From: DASUGM01 sp036274055
Lineage (GTDB): Bacteria; Acidobacteriota; Vicinamibacteria; Vicinamibacterales; SCN-69-37
NCBI GenBank assembly: GCA_036274055.1
Contig: DASUGM010000351.1
Location: 1 to 27,377 of the forward strand
DNA: 27,377 bases
Reading direction: 5' to 3'
A program made the translations under genes and the position numbers. Below, piece by piece: positions 18,242-27,070 of the stretch (position 1 is the first letter of the stretch; each line of letters begins with the position of its first letter). Under the pieces are notes generated by a model. It was given only the letters and a program-made list of their open reading frames with translations. It was not told where the DNA came from and searched no databases.

Positions 18242-21200
18242 GTGGTCAAGTCCTCGTCCTCCCTCGCGTTTCGATCGCTTCTGAAGTCGGCCGCGGCCAA
18301 AGCCGGGCTGCACAAGCCGATCGACCGGCTCACCGGCCTGACGCCGGCGGCCGCCGCGTACCACGCCGCCGTGCTCGCGCAGGACGCGCCGGTGCTGCTC
18401 GTGGTCCCGACCGACGCCGACGTCGAGCAGATGACCTCCGACGCGCGGATGTTCATCGGCGCGCTCCAGGGCCTGGCCGAACGCGACGTCATCACCCGCG
18501 TGCTGCCGTTGCCGTCGCAGGAAGTCGATCCGTACCGCGGGCTGACGCCGCACCTCGAAATCGCGTCCGCGCGCGCACGCGCCCTGCACGCGATGGCTGC
18601 GGGCAACGCGCGCCTGGTCGTGGCCTCCGCCCGCGCGCTGGTGCCGCGACTGAGCGCGCCGGACCGCCTCGCCGCCGCCGGCCTCGTCATCGCGCCCGGC
18701 ACCGAGATCTCGCCGCAGGAACTCGGCGACCGTCTCGCGCTCGCCGGCTTCGCGCCGGAAGATCCGGTCGACGAGCACGGTGAGTTCTGCGTGCGCGGCG
18801 GGGTCGTCGATCTGTATCCGGCATCGGAAAACGATCCAGTTCGCCTCGAATTCATCGGCGACATCGTCGAATCGGTGCGGCGCTACGACGCGGCGACGCA
18901 GCGATCGCAGGCCGCGCTCGACCAGATCGTCGTCAGCCCGCAGCGCGAGCTGCTGCCGGATCCGGCGCACCCGGACGATCCCGCGGCGTTCGATCGCACC
19001 GCGACGATCGTCGACTACGCGCGCCGGGCCGGCGCCGCGGTGATCGTTTTCGAGATCGACGACGTCGAGGAGCGCGGGCGGACGCTGGAAGAGCAGTGGC
19101 GCGCGTCGGCGATCGACATGACCGCGCGCGGGCGGATCGTGCCCGCGTACGAAGCGATCGCCAGCGACTGGCAGACGGTTCGGGCGTGGCTCCACACCGC
19201 ACGACGGATCACGCAGCTCGAGATCGAAGACGCGGCTGAGCCCTCGACGCACGTGTCGGCCGTGCCCTCGGTCGAGTATCACGGCCGGATTGGCGACTGG
19301 GCGCAGGCGATTCGTGACGCCCGCGCCCGCGACGAGGCGGTCGTCTTCGTCGCCGCGACCGGCGGCCGCGCCGAACGCACGATCGAGCTGCTCGCCGACT
19401 ACGAGGTCCGCGCCCGGCCGGTCGAATCCGCCGACGATCTCGCGAGCGCGGCCGTCCTCGTCACGACCGGGCAGCTTTCACGCGGCTTTCATCTGCCGTC
19501 GGCGCAGCTCCTGGTGTTCGCCGAGACGGATCTCTTCGAAGAAGAACGCCGCGTTCACGAACGGCGCAAGTCGGCGACCCGCACGTTCATCTCCGACTTC
19601 CGCGATTTGAAAATCGGCGACCTGGTCGTGCACGTCGACAACGGCATCGGCCGGTTCGTCGGCCTCAAGCGGCTGGGACTCGCGCCGGGTCTCGACCCGC
19701 AGGAGTTCATGGAACTCCGCTATGCCGGCGACGACAAGCTGTTCGTTCCGCTCGAGCGGCTCGACCTCGTCCAGAAGTACACCGGCGGCGCCGCGCCGGC
19801 GCTCGACAAACTCGGCGGCACCACCTGGGAGAAGGCCAAAACCCGGGTCAAGAAGGCGATGCGCGACATGGCCGAGGAGCTGCTCAAGCTCTACGCCGCG
19901 CGCAAGGCCGTCGTCGGTCACGCCTTCAGTCCGGACTCGCACTGGCAGGAGGAATTCGGCGACGCCTTCGAGTACGACCTGACCGCCGATCAGCAGACCG
20001 CGATTGCCGACATCCGCAATGACATGGAGTCGACGACGCCGATGGATCGCCTGCTTTGCGGCGACGTCGGCTACGGCAAGACCGAAGTCGCGATGCGGGC
20101 GGCGTTCAAGGCGGTGATCGAAGGCAAGCAGGTCGCGTTCCTCGCGCCGACGACGATCCTCGCGTTTCAGCACGCGCGGACGCTGAAAGAACGCTTCGCC
20201 GGCTTCCCGGTGAAGATCGACATGATCAGCCGGTTCCGCACCAAACAGGAACAGAAAGATCTGCTCAGCCAGCTCGCCGCCGGTCAGGTCGACATCATCG
20301 TCGGCACGCACCGGCTGCTGTCGAAGGACGTTCAGTTCCGCGACCTCGGCTTGCTCGTGGTCGACGAAGAGCAGCGCTTCGGCGTCGCGCACAAGGAAAA
20401 GATCAAGCAGCTGCGCAAGAAGGTCGACGTGTTGACGATGACGGCGACGCCAATTCCGCGGACGCTGAACATGTCGCTCGTCGGCATCCGCGACATGTCG
20501 GTGATCGAGACGCCGCCGCGGGATCGGTTGTCGATCCAGACCCAGGTCGTGAAATTCGACGCCGACGTGATCTCGCGGGCGATTCGCACCGAGATCGAGC
20601 GCGGCGGCCAGGTGTACTTCGTCCACAACCGCGTCGAGTCGATTTACTCGATGGGCAACCTGATTACCAAGCTCGTCCCCGACGTTAAGATCGGCATCGG
20701 ACACGGACAGATGCCCGAGGACGAGCTCGAAAAAGTGATGGTCGACTTCGTCGCGCACAAGTTCGACGTGCTGCTGGCGACCACCATCGTCGAGAACGGG
20801 CTCGACATTCCCAACGCCAACACCATCGTCATCAACCGCGCCGACCGCTACGGACTGGCGCAGCTCTACCAGCTGCGCGGCCGCGTCGGGCGATCGGACC
20901 GCCGCGCCTATGCGTATCTGCTGATTCCCGCCGAGCAGACGCTCTCGCCGATCGCGCGTCGACGGCTGGCGGCAATCCGCGAGTTCAGCGACCTCGGCAG
21001 TGGATTTCGCATCGCCGCGCTCGACCTGGAGATTCGAGGCGCCGGCAATCTGCTCGGCGGCCAGCAGAGCGGGCACATCGAGGCCGTGGGCTTCGACATG
21101 TACATGAAGCTGCTCGAGTCGACGATTCGCGAGCTCAAGGGCGAAGACATCGAGGACGAGCGCCGCGCCGTCGTCAATCTGCGAATCGACCTGCGCATTG

Positions 21201-21718
21201 ACGAGAGCTATATCCCCGACATGAACCAGCGTCTCACCGCCTATCGACGGCTGGCGAGCGCCCGGGTGCTCTCGGAGATCGATCAGTTCCTGGAAGAGTG
21301 CCGCGATCGATATGGTCAACCACCAGAATCTCTTGGTCATTTAGCCCAGTTCGCAAGAATTCGGCTGATGGCCGATCGACTGGGGGTGGAAACCCTCGAC
21401 CGTGAAGGCGAGATCGTGGTCTTAAAGTTCAGGCAGGACGCAAAGATCGACCCGGTGCTTCTCTTGAAGTTGATGAAGAGCCGGAAAGACCTGACGTTAC
21501 TGCCGCCAGCGGTCCTGAAACTCGACCTCGACCTCGAATCCAGCCCGGCAAACCGGTCGAGCTGGTGGACGGCGCGGGCGACCTCGCAGGTCGCCCCTGG
21601 CTTTACGCGGGCCGAAATGACGGCTGAACCCGCCCCGGATCCTGGTGTCGCGGGCGGATTGTTCGAACGTCTGGGCGGTCTGTTGGAACAGCTCAGTCAG
21701 GCCCTGATTACGGGCTAA
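18242..21718 (+). CDS. mfd: Transcription-repair coupling factor Mfd
   Basis: Removes RNA polymerase stalled at DNA damage and recruits UvrA. The 1158-residue length is typical. Domains in order: the UvrB-like UvrA-binding region (about 20-360, with GEFCVRGGVVDLYP), the RNA-polymerase-interacting CarD-like domain (about 457-560, KIGDLVVHVDNGIGRFVGL), then the RecG-like translocase with the P-loop CGDVGYGKTEVA (near 607), VVDEEQRFGV (near 707) and LRGRVGRSDRRAYAYL (near 878), and the C-terminal TRCF domain. A GTG start is used, 13 bp after rfaE2; no in-frame ATG is better placed. The SurA-like gene follows 10 bp later. Confidence 0.97.
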   Translation: MVKSSSSLAFRSLLKSAAAKAGLHKPIDRLTGLTPAAAAYHAAVLAQDAPVLLVVPTDADVEQMTSDARMFIGALQGLAERDVITRVLPLPSQEVDPYRGLTPHLEIASARARALHAMAAGNARLVVASARALVPRLSAPDRLAAAGLVIAPGTEISPQELGDRLALAGFAPEDPVDEHGEFCVRGGVVDLYPASENDPVRLEFIGDIVESVRRYDAATQRSQAALDQIVVSPQRELLPDPAHPDDPAAFDRTATIVDYARRAGAAVIVFEIDDVEERGRTLEEQWRASAIDMTARGRIVPAYEAIASDWQTVRAWLHTARRITQLEIEDAAEPSTHVSAVPSVEYHGRIGDWAQAIRDARARDEAVVFVAATGGRAERTIELLADYEVRARPVESADDLASAAVLVTTGQLSRGFHLPSAQLLVFAETDLFEEERRVHERRKSATRTFISDFRDLKIGDLVVHVDNGIGRFVGLKRLGLAPGLDPQEFMELRYAGDDKLFVPLERLDLVQKYTGGAAPALDKLGGTTWEKAKTRVKKAMRDMAEELLKLYAARKAVVGHAFSPDSHWQEEFGDAFEYDLTADQQTAIADIRNDMESTTPMDRLLCGDVGYGKTEVAMRAAFKAVIEGKQVAFLAPTTILAFQHARTLKERFAGFPVKIDMISRFRTKQEQKDLLSQLAAGQVDIIVGTHRLLSKDVQFRDLGLLVVDEEQRFGVAHKEKIKQLRKKVDVLTMTATPIPRTLNMSLVGIRDMSVIETPPRDRLSIQTQVVKFDADVISRAIRTEIERGGQVYFVHNRVESIYSMGNLITKLVPDVKIGIGHGQMPEDELEKVMVDFVAHKFDVLLATTIVENGLDIPNANTIVINRADRYGLAQLYQLRGRVGRSDRRAYAYLLIPAEQTLSPIARRRLAAIREFSDLGSGFRIAALDLEIRGAGNLLGGQQSGHIEAVGFDMYMKLLESTIRELKGEDIEDERRAVVNLRIDLRIDESYIPDMNQRLTAYRRLASARVLSEIDQFLEECRDRYGQPPESLGHLAQFARIRLMADRLGVETLDREGEIVVLKFRQDAKIDPVLLLKLMKSRKDLTLLPPAVLKLDLDLESSPANRSSWWTARATSQVAPGFTRAEMTAEPAPDPGVAGGLFERLGGLLEQLSQALITG

Positions 21719-21728
21719 CCACTACAAT

Positions 21729-22817
21729 ATGGTTATGAAAAAGGTCGCCGTCCTGCTCACGGCGTTGTGCTTTGTGCCGGCCACGGCCGCCCTTCGCGCG
21801 CAGGCCAAGAGCACGATCGTCGAGCGGGTCCTGGTTCGCGTCAACGGCGAGATCCTTACCCAGAGCGAGCTCGAGCGGCTGCAAATTGACGCGCTTCGCG
21901 AGAAGAACCGCGACGTGCCCAATGCCAAGGCCCTGCAGGACGACGCCTCGCTGCAGTCGCTCCTGCGCGAGGTGACCCCCGACCTTCTGGTCGACGCTGT
22001 CGACGATCTGCTGCTGGTTCAGCGCGGCCGCGAGCTCAACCTCCGTTTTACCGAAGAGATGTTCAGGTCCGGCCTCGAAAACGTCAAACGCCAGAACAAG
22101 CTCGACGACGCCCAGCTCAAGGTGGCGATGGAGCAGGCCGGCATGACGATGGAGCGGCTGCGCTCCGACTTCGAGCGCGCCTATCTGAAGCAGGAAGTGC
22201 AGCGCCAGGAAATCGGCCAGCGGATGAACATCACCGAAGAGGAATCGCGGCAGTACTACAAGGCCCACCCCGATCAGTTCATGACGCCGTCGACGATTAC
22301 GTTGCGCGAGATCGGTTTCAACGTCGCGACTCAGTCGGTGGGCGGCCAGCCGGTGGCGAGCGCCGCCAGCCTTGAAGAGGCTCAGGAGAAGCTCAAGGCC
22401 GCGCGCGAGCGGGCGGTGAAGGGCGAGGACTACACCAAGCTCGTCACCGAGCTGTCGGAATCCGGCACCAAAGCCAACGGTGGCCTGATCGGTCCGATCC
22501 ATGTGGAGAACTTGAATCCGGCGCTGAAGGAATTGATCGACAAACTCAAGCCCGGTGAAATCACCGAAGCGATCCGCACGGCCGCCGGCTTTTCAGTCTT
22601 CAAGCTCGAGTCGCGCTCGGCGCCCGAGATCCAGCCTTTCGACAAGGTGCGGCAGGAAATCTCGCAGCGCATCTACGAAGACCGGCTCGGCGGCGAGACA
22701 AAAAAACTGATCGAGCGGCTGCGCGCCCAGGCGCTGATCGAATGGAAAGACGAGTCGCTGAAGAAGATGTACGAGACGCGCCTGTCGACCAGAGCTGGCG
22801 CCAGCGCCGGCCTGTAG
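21729..22817 (+). CDS. Periplasmic SurA-like peptidyl-prolyl isomerase/chaperone
   Basis: A 362-residue exported chaperone. The N terminus, MVMKK followed by a hydrophobic stretch and AALRAQA, is a signal peptide with cleavage expected near residue 25. An equally good start is the ATG two codons later. The region to about residue 180 is the SurA N-terminal chaperone fold: VNGEILTQSELE, then helices containing DDLLLVQRGRELNL. A single parvulin/PPIC domain follows (about 190-295), with ESGTKANGGLIGPIHVENLNPALKELI and AAGFSVFKLESR. A helical tail ends the protein. E. coli SurA has two parvulin domains; this has one. Likely role is outer-membrane protein folding. It is tightly linked to mfd and dusB. 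Confidence 0.85.
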   Translation: MVMKKVAVLLTALCFVPATAALRAQAKSTIVERVLVRVNGEILTQSELERLQIDALREKNRDVPNAKALQDDASLQSLLREVTPDLLVDAVDDLLLVQRGRELNLRFTEEMFRSGLENVKRQNKLDDAQLKVAMEQAGMTMERLRSDFERAYLKQEVQRQEIGQRMNITEEESRQYYKAHPDQFMTPSTITLREIGFNVATQSVGGQPVASAASLEEAQEKLKAARERAVKGEDYTKLVTELSESGTKANGGLIGPIHVENLNPALKELIDKLKPGEITEAIRTAAGFSVFKLESRSAPEIQPFDKVRQEISQRIYEDRLGGETKKLIERLRAQALIEWKDESLKKMYETRLSTRAGASAGL

Positions 22818-22829
22818 TCGCGTGTTCCC

Positions 22830-23921
22830 ATGAAAATCGGCGCTGTTTCCCTCGATCAGCCGGTCGCGCTCGCGCCGATGGCGGGCATGACCGACACCGC
22901 CTTCCGCCGTCTCGTCAAGCGCAAGGGCGGATGCGGGCTGGTCGTGACCGAGATGGTCAGTTCCGAGGGGCTCGTCCGCGGCATCGATCGCACCCTCGAG
23001 TACGCCGAATACACCGAGGAAGAGCGGCCGGTATCGATTCAGGTCTTCGGCGGCGATCCGCAGGTGATGGCTGATGCGGCGCAGATCGTCGAAGGCATGG
23101 GCGCCGACATCGTCGACATCAACATGGGCTGCCCGGTGCCGAAGATCGCGAAGCACAACGCCGGCTGCAGCCTGATGCGTGAGCCGGAGCACGCGGCCAG
23201 CGTGATTCGCGCGATGGCCCGGGCGGTCAAGATCCCGGTGACCGTCAAAATGCGCGCCGGATGGAACGAACATTCAATCAACGCGCCGACGCTGGCGAAG
23301 ATGGCTGAGGACGCTGGCGCCGCGGCTATTGCCGTGCACGGACGCACCGCCGCGCAGTCGTACACCGGCGAGTCTGACTGGTCGCTGATCGCGCGCGTCG
23401 CTGAAGGCGTGCGCATTCCGGTGTTTGGTTCAGGCGACTGCGTCGAGGCCGATCACGTCGTCACGCGCTTGCGCGACGCCGGCGTCGGCGGCGTGCTCGT
23501 CGGCCGAGGTGCGCTGAGAAATCCGTGGATCTTCCGGCAGGCGGCCGATGCGCTGAGCGGATCGCAGCCGCGCGCGGTGACGTTGGCGGAACGCGGCGCG
23601 TTCCTGCTCGAGTACATCGAGCTGCTGCTCAACGAGCGCGTCGGTGAAGCTGACGGCTTTCGGCACTTCGCGCCCGGCCACGACGCCGCGCCACCGCCGG
23701 CGGCGCGCGGGCGCGCCCGCTGGGTAGTCAACAAGCTGCGCGCGCTGAATTCCTGGTACACGAAAGGCCTCGACGGCGGATCGCAGCTGCGCGTCGCGAT
23801 CAATCACGCTGATTCGATTCCCTCGCTGCGCGCGATCGTCGAAGATTTTTTCTTGAATGAACGCGAGACCGCGCGCGACGATCGGCCTGCTGATCTTGCG
23901 CTTGCTGGTCGCGAAGACTAG
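22830..23921 (+). CDS. dusB: tRNA dihydrouridine synthase DusB
   Basis: FMN-dependent reductase forming dihydrouridine in tRNA D-loops. The 363-residue protein has the N-terminal VALAPMAGMTDTAFRRL, SIQVFGGDP, the catalytic segment DINMGCPVPKI with Cys101, VTVKMRAGW, AIAVHGRTAAQSYTG, VFGSGDC and GVLVGRGALRNPWIF, all typical of the DusB subgroup. The C-terminal helical domain is present and ends in a short acidic/Ala-rich tail. It starts 12 bp after the SurA-like gene and ends 9 bp from the end of a converging minus-strand gene; no terminator hairpin fits in that gap. Confidence 0.95.
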   Translation: MKIGAVSLDQPVALAPMAGMTDTAFRRLVKRKGGCGLVVTEMVSSEGLVRGIDRTLEYAEYTEEERPVSIQVFGGDPQVMADAAQIVEGMGADIVDINMGCPVPKIAKHNAGCSLMREPEHAASVIRAMARAVKIPVTVKMRAGWNEHSINAPTLAKMAEDAGAAAIAVHGRTAAQSYTGESDWSLIARVAEGVRIPVFGSGDCVEADHVVTRLRDAGVGGVLVGRGALRNPWIFRQAADALSGSQPRAVTLAERGAFLLEYIELLLNERVGEADGFRHFAPGHDAAPPPAARGRARWVVNKLRALNSWYTKGLDGGSQLRVAINHADSIPSLRAIVEDFFLNERETARDDRPADLALAGRED

Positions 23922-23930
23922 AAAACGGAT

Positions 23931-24305
23931 CTAGGGCGCTGGCGGCCGCGCGCTCAATAACAGCTCGACGGCATCATCCGACTTGGCGTCCGTGGCCTCG
24001 ATCTCGAGGATCACTGTGGCTTCGCAATGCCGCCAGAAGAGCGCTCCCAGCTCCTTGTGGAGCGGGTGGTTGAGATAGCCAAGCAGCGCCGCGCGATCGG
24101 TGAACTCTAAGACCGCTGCAAATTCATAGGTCTTATCACCAAAACTTCGTTCATACCCGGCATCGATGTCGATGGCGCGCCCGACCGTGGCCTTCTTGAG
24201 CGAGCTTATATGACGAAAAGTCGCGACAATAGATTGGGCAAATGACCGCAAAACAACCGCGCTGAGGTCTGCCTTCGGCGTGAACAACACGATATGACAG
24301 ATCAC
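23931..24305 (-). CDS. Dabb-domain (stress-responsive alpha/beta-barrel) protein
   Basis: A 124-residue dimeric ferredoxin-like protein of the Dabb family. It begins CHIVLFTPKADLS at the first beta strand. The central block runs FGDKTYEFAAVLEFTDRAALLGYLNHPLHKELG, with His80 and His83 in the conserved NHPxHKE motif, then a last strand. The GTG start at 24305 overlaps the TGA of the upstream gene (GTGA), and a purine-rich AGAAGGG in the end of that gene can serve as ribosome site, so translation is likely coupled. The frame extends upstream only as a shadow of the repeat gene. Some Dabb proteins are cyclases or oxygenases, others unknown; the substrate here is unknown. Confidence 0.85.
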   Translation of the reverse strand: MICHIVLFTPKADLSAVVLRSFAQSIVATFRHISSLKKATVGRAIDIDAGYERSFGDKTYEFAAVLEFTDRAALLGYLNHPLHKELGALFWRHCEATVILEIEATDAKSDDAVELLLSARPPAP

Positions 24306-25642
24306 GGGCGGCCCTTCTTTGGACCCTTCGGCCCGTGACCTCCCCGCGGTCCGCGATGCTGCGGCGACCCTCCACCGTGCGGTCCACGTGAGCCTTTCGA
24401 TCCCCCGGGGCCCCACGGCTTGCGCGAACGACCGCCGCCCGGCGTCCACGGTCGATCGCCACCGCGCGGCGGCCGATCGGACCACGGCCTCTTCTCGCGC
24501 GGCCGGTCGTCGCGCGGCCGATCGTCGCGCGGACGATCATCCCGCGGCCGGTCGCTTCGCGGCCGATCGTCGCGACTGCGGTTGTCTCGCGGCGGGCGGT
24601 CCGACCAGGGGCGCTTGCCGTGCGGCCGATCGTCACGGGGACGATCGTCACGGCGATCTCGCGGCGGACTCCACGGGCGATCGCCGCGCGGCGGCCGATC
24701 TGACCACGGCCGCTTTTCGCGGGGGCGATCATCCCGGGGCCGGTCATCCCGCGGCGGGCGGTCGGTCCACGGCCGTTTGCCCTGTGGACGATCGCCGCCG
24801 GGCCGATTGTCGCGGGGCGGGCGATCCGTCCACGGTCGCTTTCCCTCTGGTCGATCGCCTCGCGGGCGGTCGTCCCGCCGATCCCGGGGCGGGCCCCACG
24901 GCCGGTCGCTGCGCGGCGGCCGATCGGACCACGGGCGTTTTTCGCGCGGGCGGTCGTCGCGGGGCCGATCATCACGCGGTGGGCGCTCCGTCCACGGCCG
25001 TTTGCCTTGGGGCCGATCATCGCGGGGCCGATTGTCACGCGGCGGACGGTCCGTCCAGGGACGATCTCCTCGCGGCCTGTCGTCGCGTGGCGGCCGGTCG
25101 CTCCATGGCCGCTTGCCTTGCGGCCGATCGCCTTGCGGGCGATCGTCACGCCGGTCTCGCGGTGGACCCCACGCACGGTCGCCGCGCGGCGGGCGCTCGG
25201 ACCATGGGCGTTTCTCGCGCGGCCGATCGTCGCGGGGCCGATCGTGGCTGGGCCGGTCGTCGCGCGGTCCCTCGTCCTTCGGTCGATCATCTGGCGGCCG
25301 ATCGCCGCCCGGTCGTGGCTCTCCTCGATCGCGTGATTGGCGCTCCTTGAAACGCGCTCGTCGGACGTCGCGCGGGATGTCGTACTTCGCGCGCGGATCC
25401 TTGTGATCGCCGCCCGGTCGCCAATCGCGGCCGCGGCGCAGACCCCGTGCCGCCGCGAACGCCTCGTCCGCGGCTTCTCGCGTGTCCCACAACTGGCCCT
25501 GATCGAAGTACATCAGCTTGGTGTCGGGCTGGGTGCGGAGCAGTTGCGTGAGCGTCGGGACCAGTTCCTCACGCTCGCGGGCGCGGAACGACGTCGGCTG
25601 CTGGCCGCTGACGATCACCCAGTAAGAAGAACGTTTCGCCAT
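24302..25642 (-). CDS. Unknown protein with ~100-aa N-terminal domain and long Arg/Asp/Pro/Trp repeat tail
   Basis: 446 residues; I cannot assign a family. Residues 1-100 look folded: the start MAKRSSYWVIVSGQQ is a probable beta strand, then an alpha-helical LVPTLTQLLRTQPDTKLM, YFDQGQLWDTREAADEAF, and a basic DWRPGGDHKDPRAKYDIPRD linker. Residues 111-392 are low-complexity and surely disordered, made of DRP, RDD and PPR words around nine KRPW[ST][DE]RPP modules with Trp at 147, 180, 217, 238, 271, 292, 313, 346 and 387. Residues 393-446 are Gly/Lys/Arg rich. No signal peptide or membrane helix is seen. The composition suggests nucleic-acid binding or condensate formation, which is inference. 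It lies 3 bp after the sigma-54 regulator gene and overlaps the Dabb gene. Confidence 0.8.
   Translation of the reverse strand: MAKRSSYWVIVSGQQPTSFRAREREELVPTLTQLLRTQPDTKLMYFDQGQLWDTREAADEAFAAARGLRRGRDWRPGGDHKDPRAKYDIPRDVRRARFKERQSRDRGEPRPGGDRPPDDRPKDEGPRDDRPSHDRPRDDRPREKRPWSERPPRGDRAWGPPRDRRDDRPQGDRPQGKRPWSDRPPRDDRPRGDRPWTDRPPRDNRPRDDRPQGKRPWTERPPRDDRPRDDRPREKRPWSDRPPRSDRPWGPPRDRRDDRPRGDRPEGKRPWTDRPPRDNRPGGDRPQGKRPWTDRPPRDDRPRDDRPREKRPWSDRPPRGDRPWSPPRDRRDDRPRDDRPHGKRPWSDRPPRDNRSRDDRPRSDRPRDDRPRDDRPRDDRPREKRPWSDRPPRGGDRPWTPGGGRSRKPWGPGGSKGSRGPHGGGSPQHRGPRGGHGPKGPKKGRP
24467..25312 (-). repeat. Coding repeat array: nine KRPW modules in three ~75-91-residue super-units
   Basis: The KRPW modules begin at residues 144, 177, 214, 235, 268, 289, 310, 343 and 384, giving steps of 33, 37, 21, 33, 21, 21, 33 and 41. 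REKRPWS opens super-units at 144, 235, 310 and 384 (91, 75 and 74 residues), and GKRPW modules lie inside them. Each of the first three REKRPWS modules is followed by a [GS]PPRDRRDDRP block. The nine KRPW copies use eight different codon spellings, so the protein motif is kept while the DNA has diverged. Confidence 0.85.
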
Positions 25643-25645
25643 CGT

Positions 25646-27037
25646 TCAGCCTCGCTCCAGCCGCTTCAGTTTTTCGATCAGCGTCGTGCGCTTGACGTGC
25701 AACAAATCAGCCGCCTGGCGTTTGTTGCCGCGCGTGCGTTCGAGCGCGCGGCGGATCAAAGCGTGCTCGAAGTCGGAAACGAGCCGCTCCATTTCGACGC
25801 CGTCGGTGGGGAAGATCACTTCGCTCGCTTCGACCGGCGCGCCGGCTTCGCGCACGTCGTCGGGCAGATCGGAGAGCATGATCTGCGCACGGCCCGGCGA
25901 CAGCGCGAACGTGCGTTCCATGACGTTCTCGAGCTGGCGAACGTTGCCCGGCCACCCGAACGCCATCAACGCCTGCTGCGCGTCCTGCGACAGCGTCACG
26001 CGGCCGCGCGATGGATTGGCTTCCGACGCCAGCTTGTCGAGAAAATGCTGGGCGAGCAGCGGGATGTCGGCACGGCGCTCGCGCAACGGCGGCACGCGGA
26101 CCGGAATCACGTTGAGGCGGTAGAACAGATCCTCGCGGAACGTTCCGTCCTCGACCATCTTCTTGAGGTCGGAGTTGGTGGCGGCAATGACGCGCACGTC
26201 GACCTTCACGGTCTGCGAGTCGCCAACCCGCTCGAACTCGCGCGCTTGCAGCACGCGCAGCAGCTTGGATTGGAGCGCCGCGCTCATCGTTCCGACTTCG
26301 TCGAGAAACAGGGTGCCGCGATTGGCCTGCTCGACGCGGCCCTGGCGGTTGGCGACCGCGCCGGTGAACGCGCCGCGGACGTGGCCAAACAGCTCGGCTT
26401 CGAGCAGCGTCTCGGGAATCGCGCTGCAGTTGATCGCGACGAACCGATTCGATCGTCGCGGACTGGCGTCATGAATCGCGCGCGCCGCCAGTTCCTTGCC
26501 GGTGCCGGTCTCGCCAGTGACCAGCACGGTGCTGGCCGTCGCGGCGACGGTCCGCAACAATTCGTAGAGGTGCATCATCACCGGTGTGCGCCCGATGATG
26601 CCGTCGATCCGGAAGCGATCGTGGAGCTGGGCTCGCAGGTAGGCGTTTTCAGCCTTGAGGCGGCGCTTTTCAATCGCCGCGTTCAGCTCGTGGAGCAACT
26701 CCTCGAATTGAAACGGCTTGGTGATGAAGCCCTCGACGCCCAGCCTGGTGACTTCGACCGCCTCGCGGACCGTGCCGAAGCCGGTGATTACGATCGCCAG
26801 GATTTCCGGGTAGCGCGCGAACGCTTCGTCCAGCACCTGCCGGCCATCCACCCCCGGCAAACGGAGGTCGGTGATCAGGACGTCGAAGGCGAAATCGGCG
26901 AGGCGCTCGAGCGCTTCTTCGCCGGATCCGGCCTCTTCGACGCGGAATCCATGATCGGAGAGGCGTTCCGCCATTGCCTCGCGGAACCCTTTCTCGTCGT
27001 CGACTAGCAGCAGATGCTGGAGACCGGCTTCAGCCAT
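25646..27037 (-). CDS. NtrC-family sigma-54-dependent response regulator
   Basis: Two-component transcription activator of 463 residues. The receiver domain (1-120) has acidic pocket Asp13/Asp14, phospho-acceptor Asp57, Thr85 and Lys107. The AAA+ domain (about 145-380) has P-loop GETGTGKE (175-182), GAFTGA (222-227) for contacting sigma-54, and Walker B LFLDE (Asp246, Glu247). The C-terminal Fis-type HTH is NKRQAADLLHVKRTTLIEKLKRL. The ATG at 27037 is chosen because the receiver domain begins immediately; the open frame upstream is non-conserved spacer. No Shine-Dalgarno is obvious. No histidine kinase is in the window. It heads the three-gene minus-strand operon. Confidence 0.94.
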   Translation of the reverse strand: MAEAGLQHLLLVDDEKGFREAMAERLSDHGFRVEEAGSGEEALERLADFAFDVLITDLRLPGVDGRQVLDEAFARYPEILAIVITGFGTVREAVEVTRLGVEGFITKPFQFEELLHELNAAIEKRRLKAENAYLRAQLHDRFRIDGIIGRTPVMMHLYELLRTVAATASTVLVTGETGTGKELAARAIHDASPRRSNRFVAINCSAIPETLLEAELFGHVRGAFTGAVANRQGRVEQANRGTLFLDEVGTMSAALQSKLLRVLQAREFERVGDSQTVKVDVRVIAATNSDLKKMVEDGTFREDLFYRLNVIPVRVPPLRERRADIPLLAQHFLDKLASEANPSRGRVTLSQDAQQALMAFGWPGNVRQLENVMERTFALSPGRAQIMLSDLPDDVREAGAPVEASEVIFPTDGVEMERLVSDFEHALIRRALERTRGNKRQAADLLHVKRTTLIEKLKRLERG

Positions 27038-27070
27038 GGAGGGGGCGACGACATTTTGACACGGCTGCCG

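Noticed and set aside
19478..21340. A 620-codon open frame on the minus strand opposite mfd
   Set aside because: It mirrors mfd exactly, has no recognisable domain, and its composition (Arg, His, Asp, Val rich) is what codon-biased GC-rich genes give on the opposite strand.
24319..25406. Two long plus-strand frames through the repeat array, one reading as an Arg/Ser-Gly repeat
   Set aside because: The minus frame has a plausible N-terminal domain, tight operon spacing and codon-level conservation of its motif; the plus frames have none of these.
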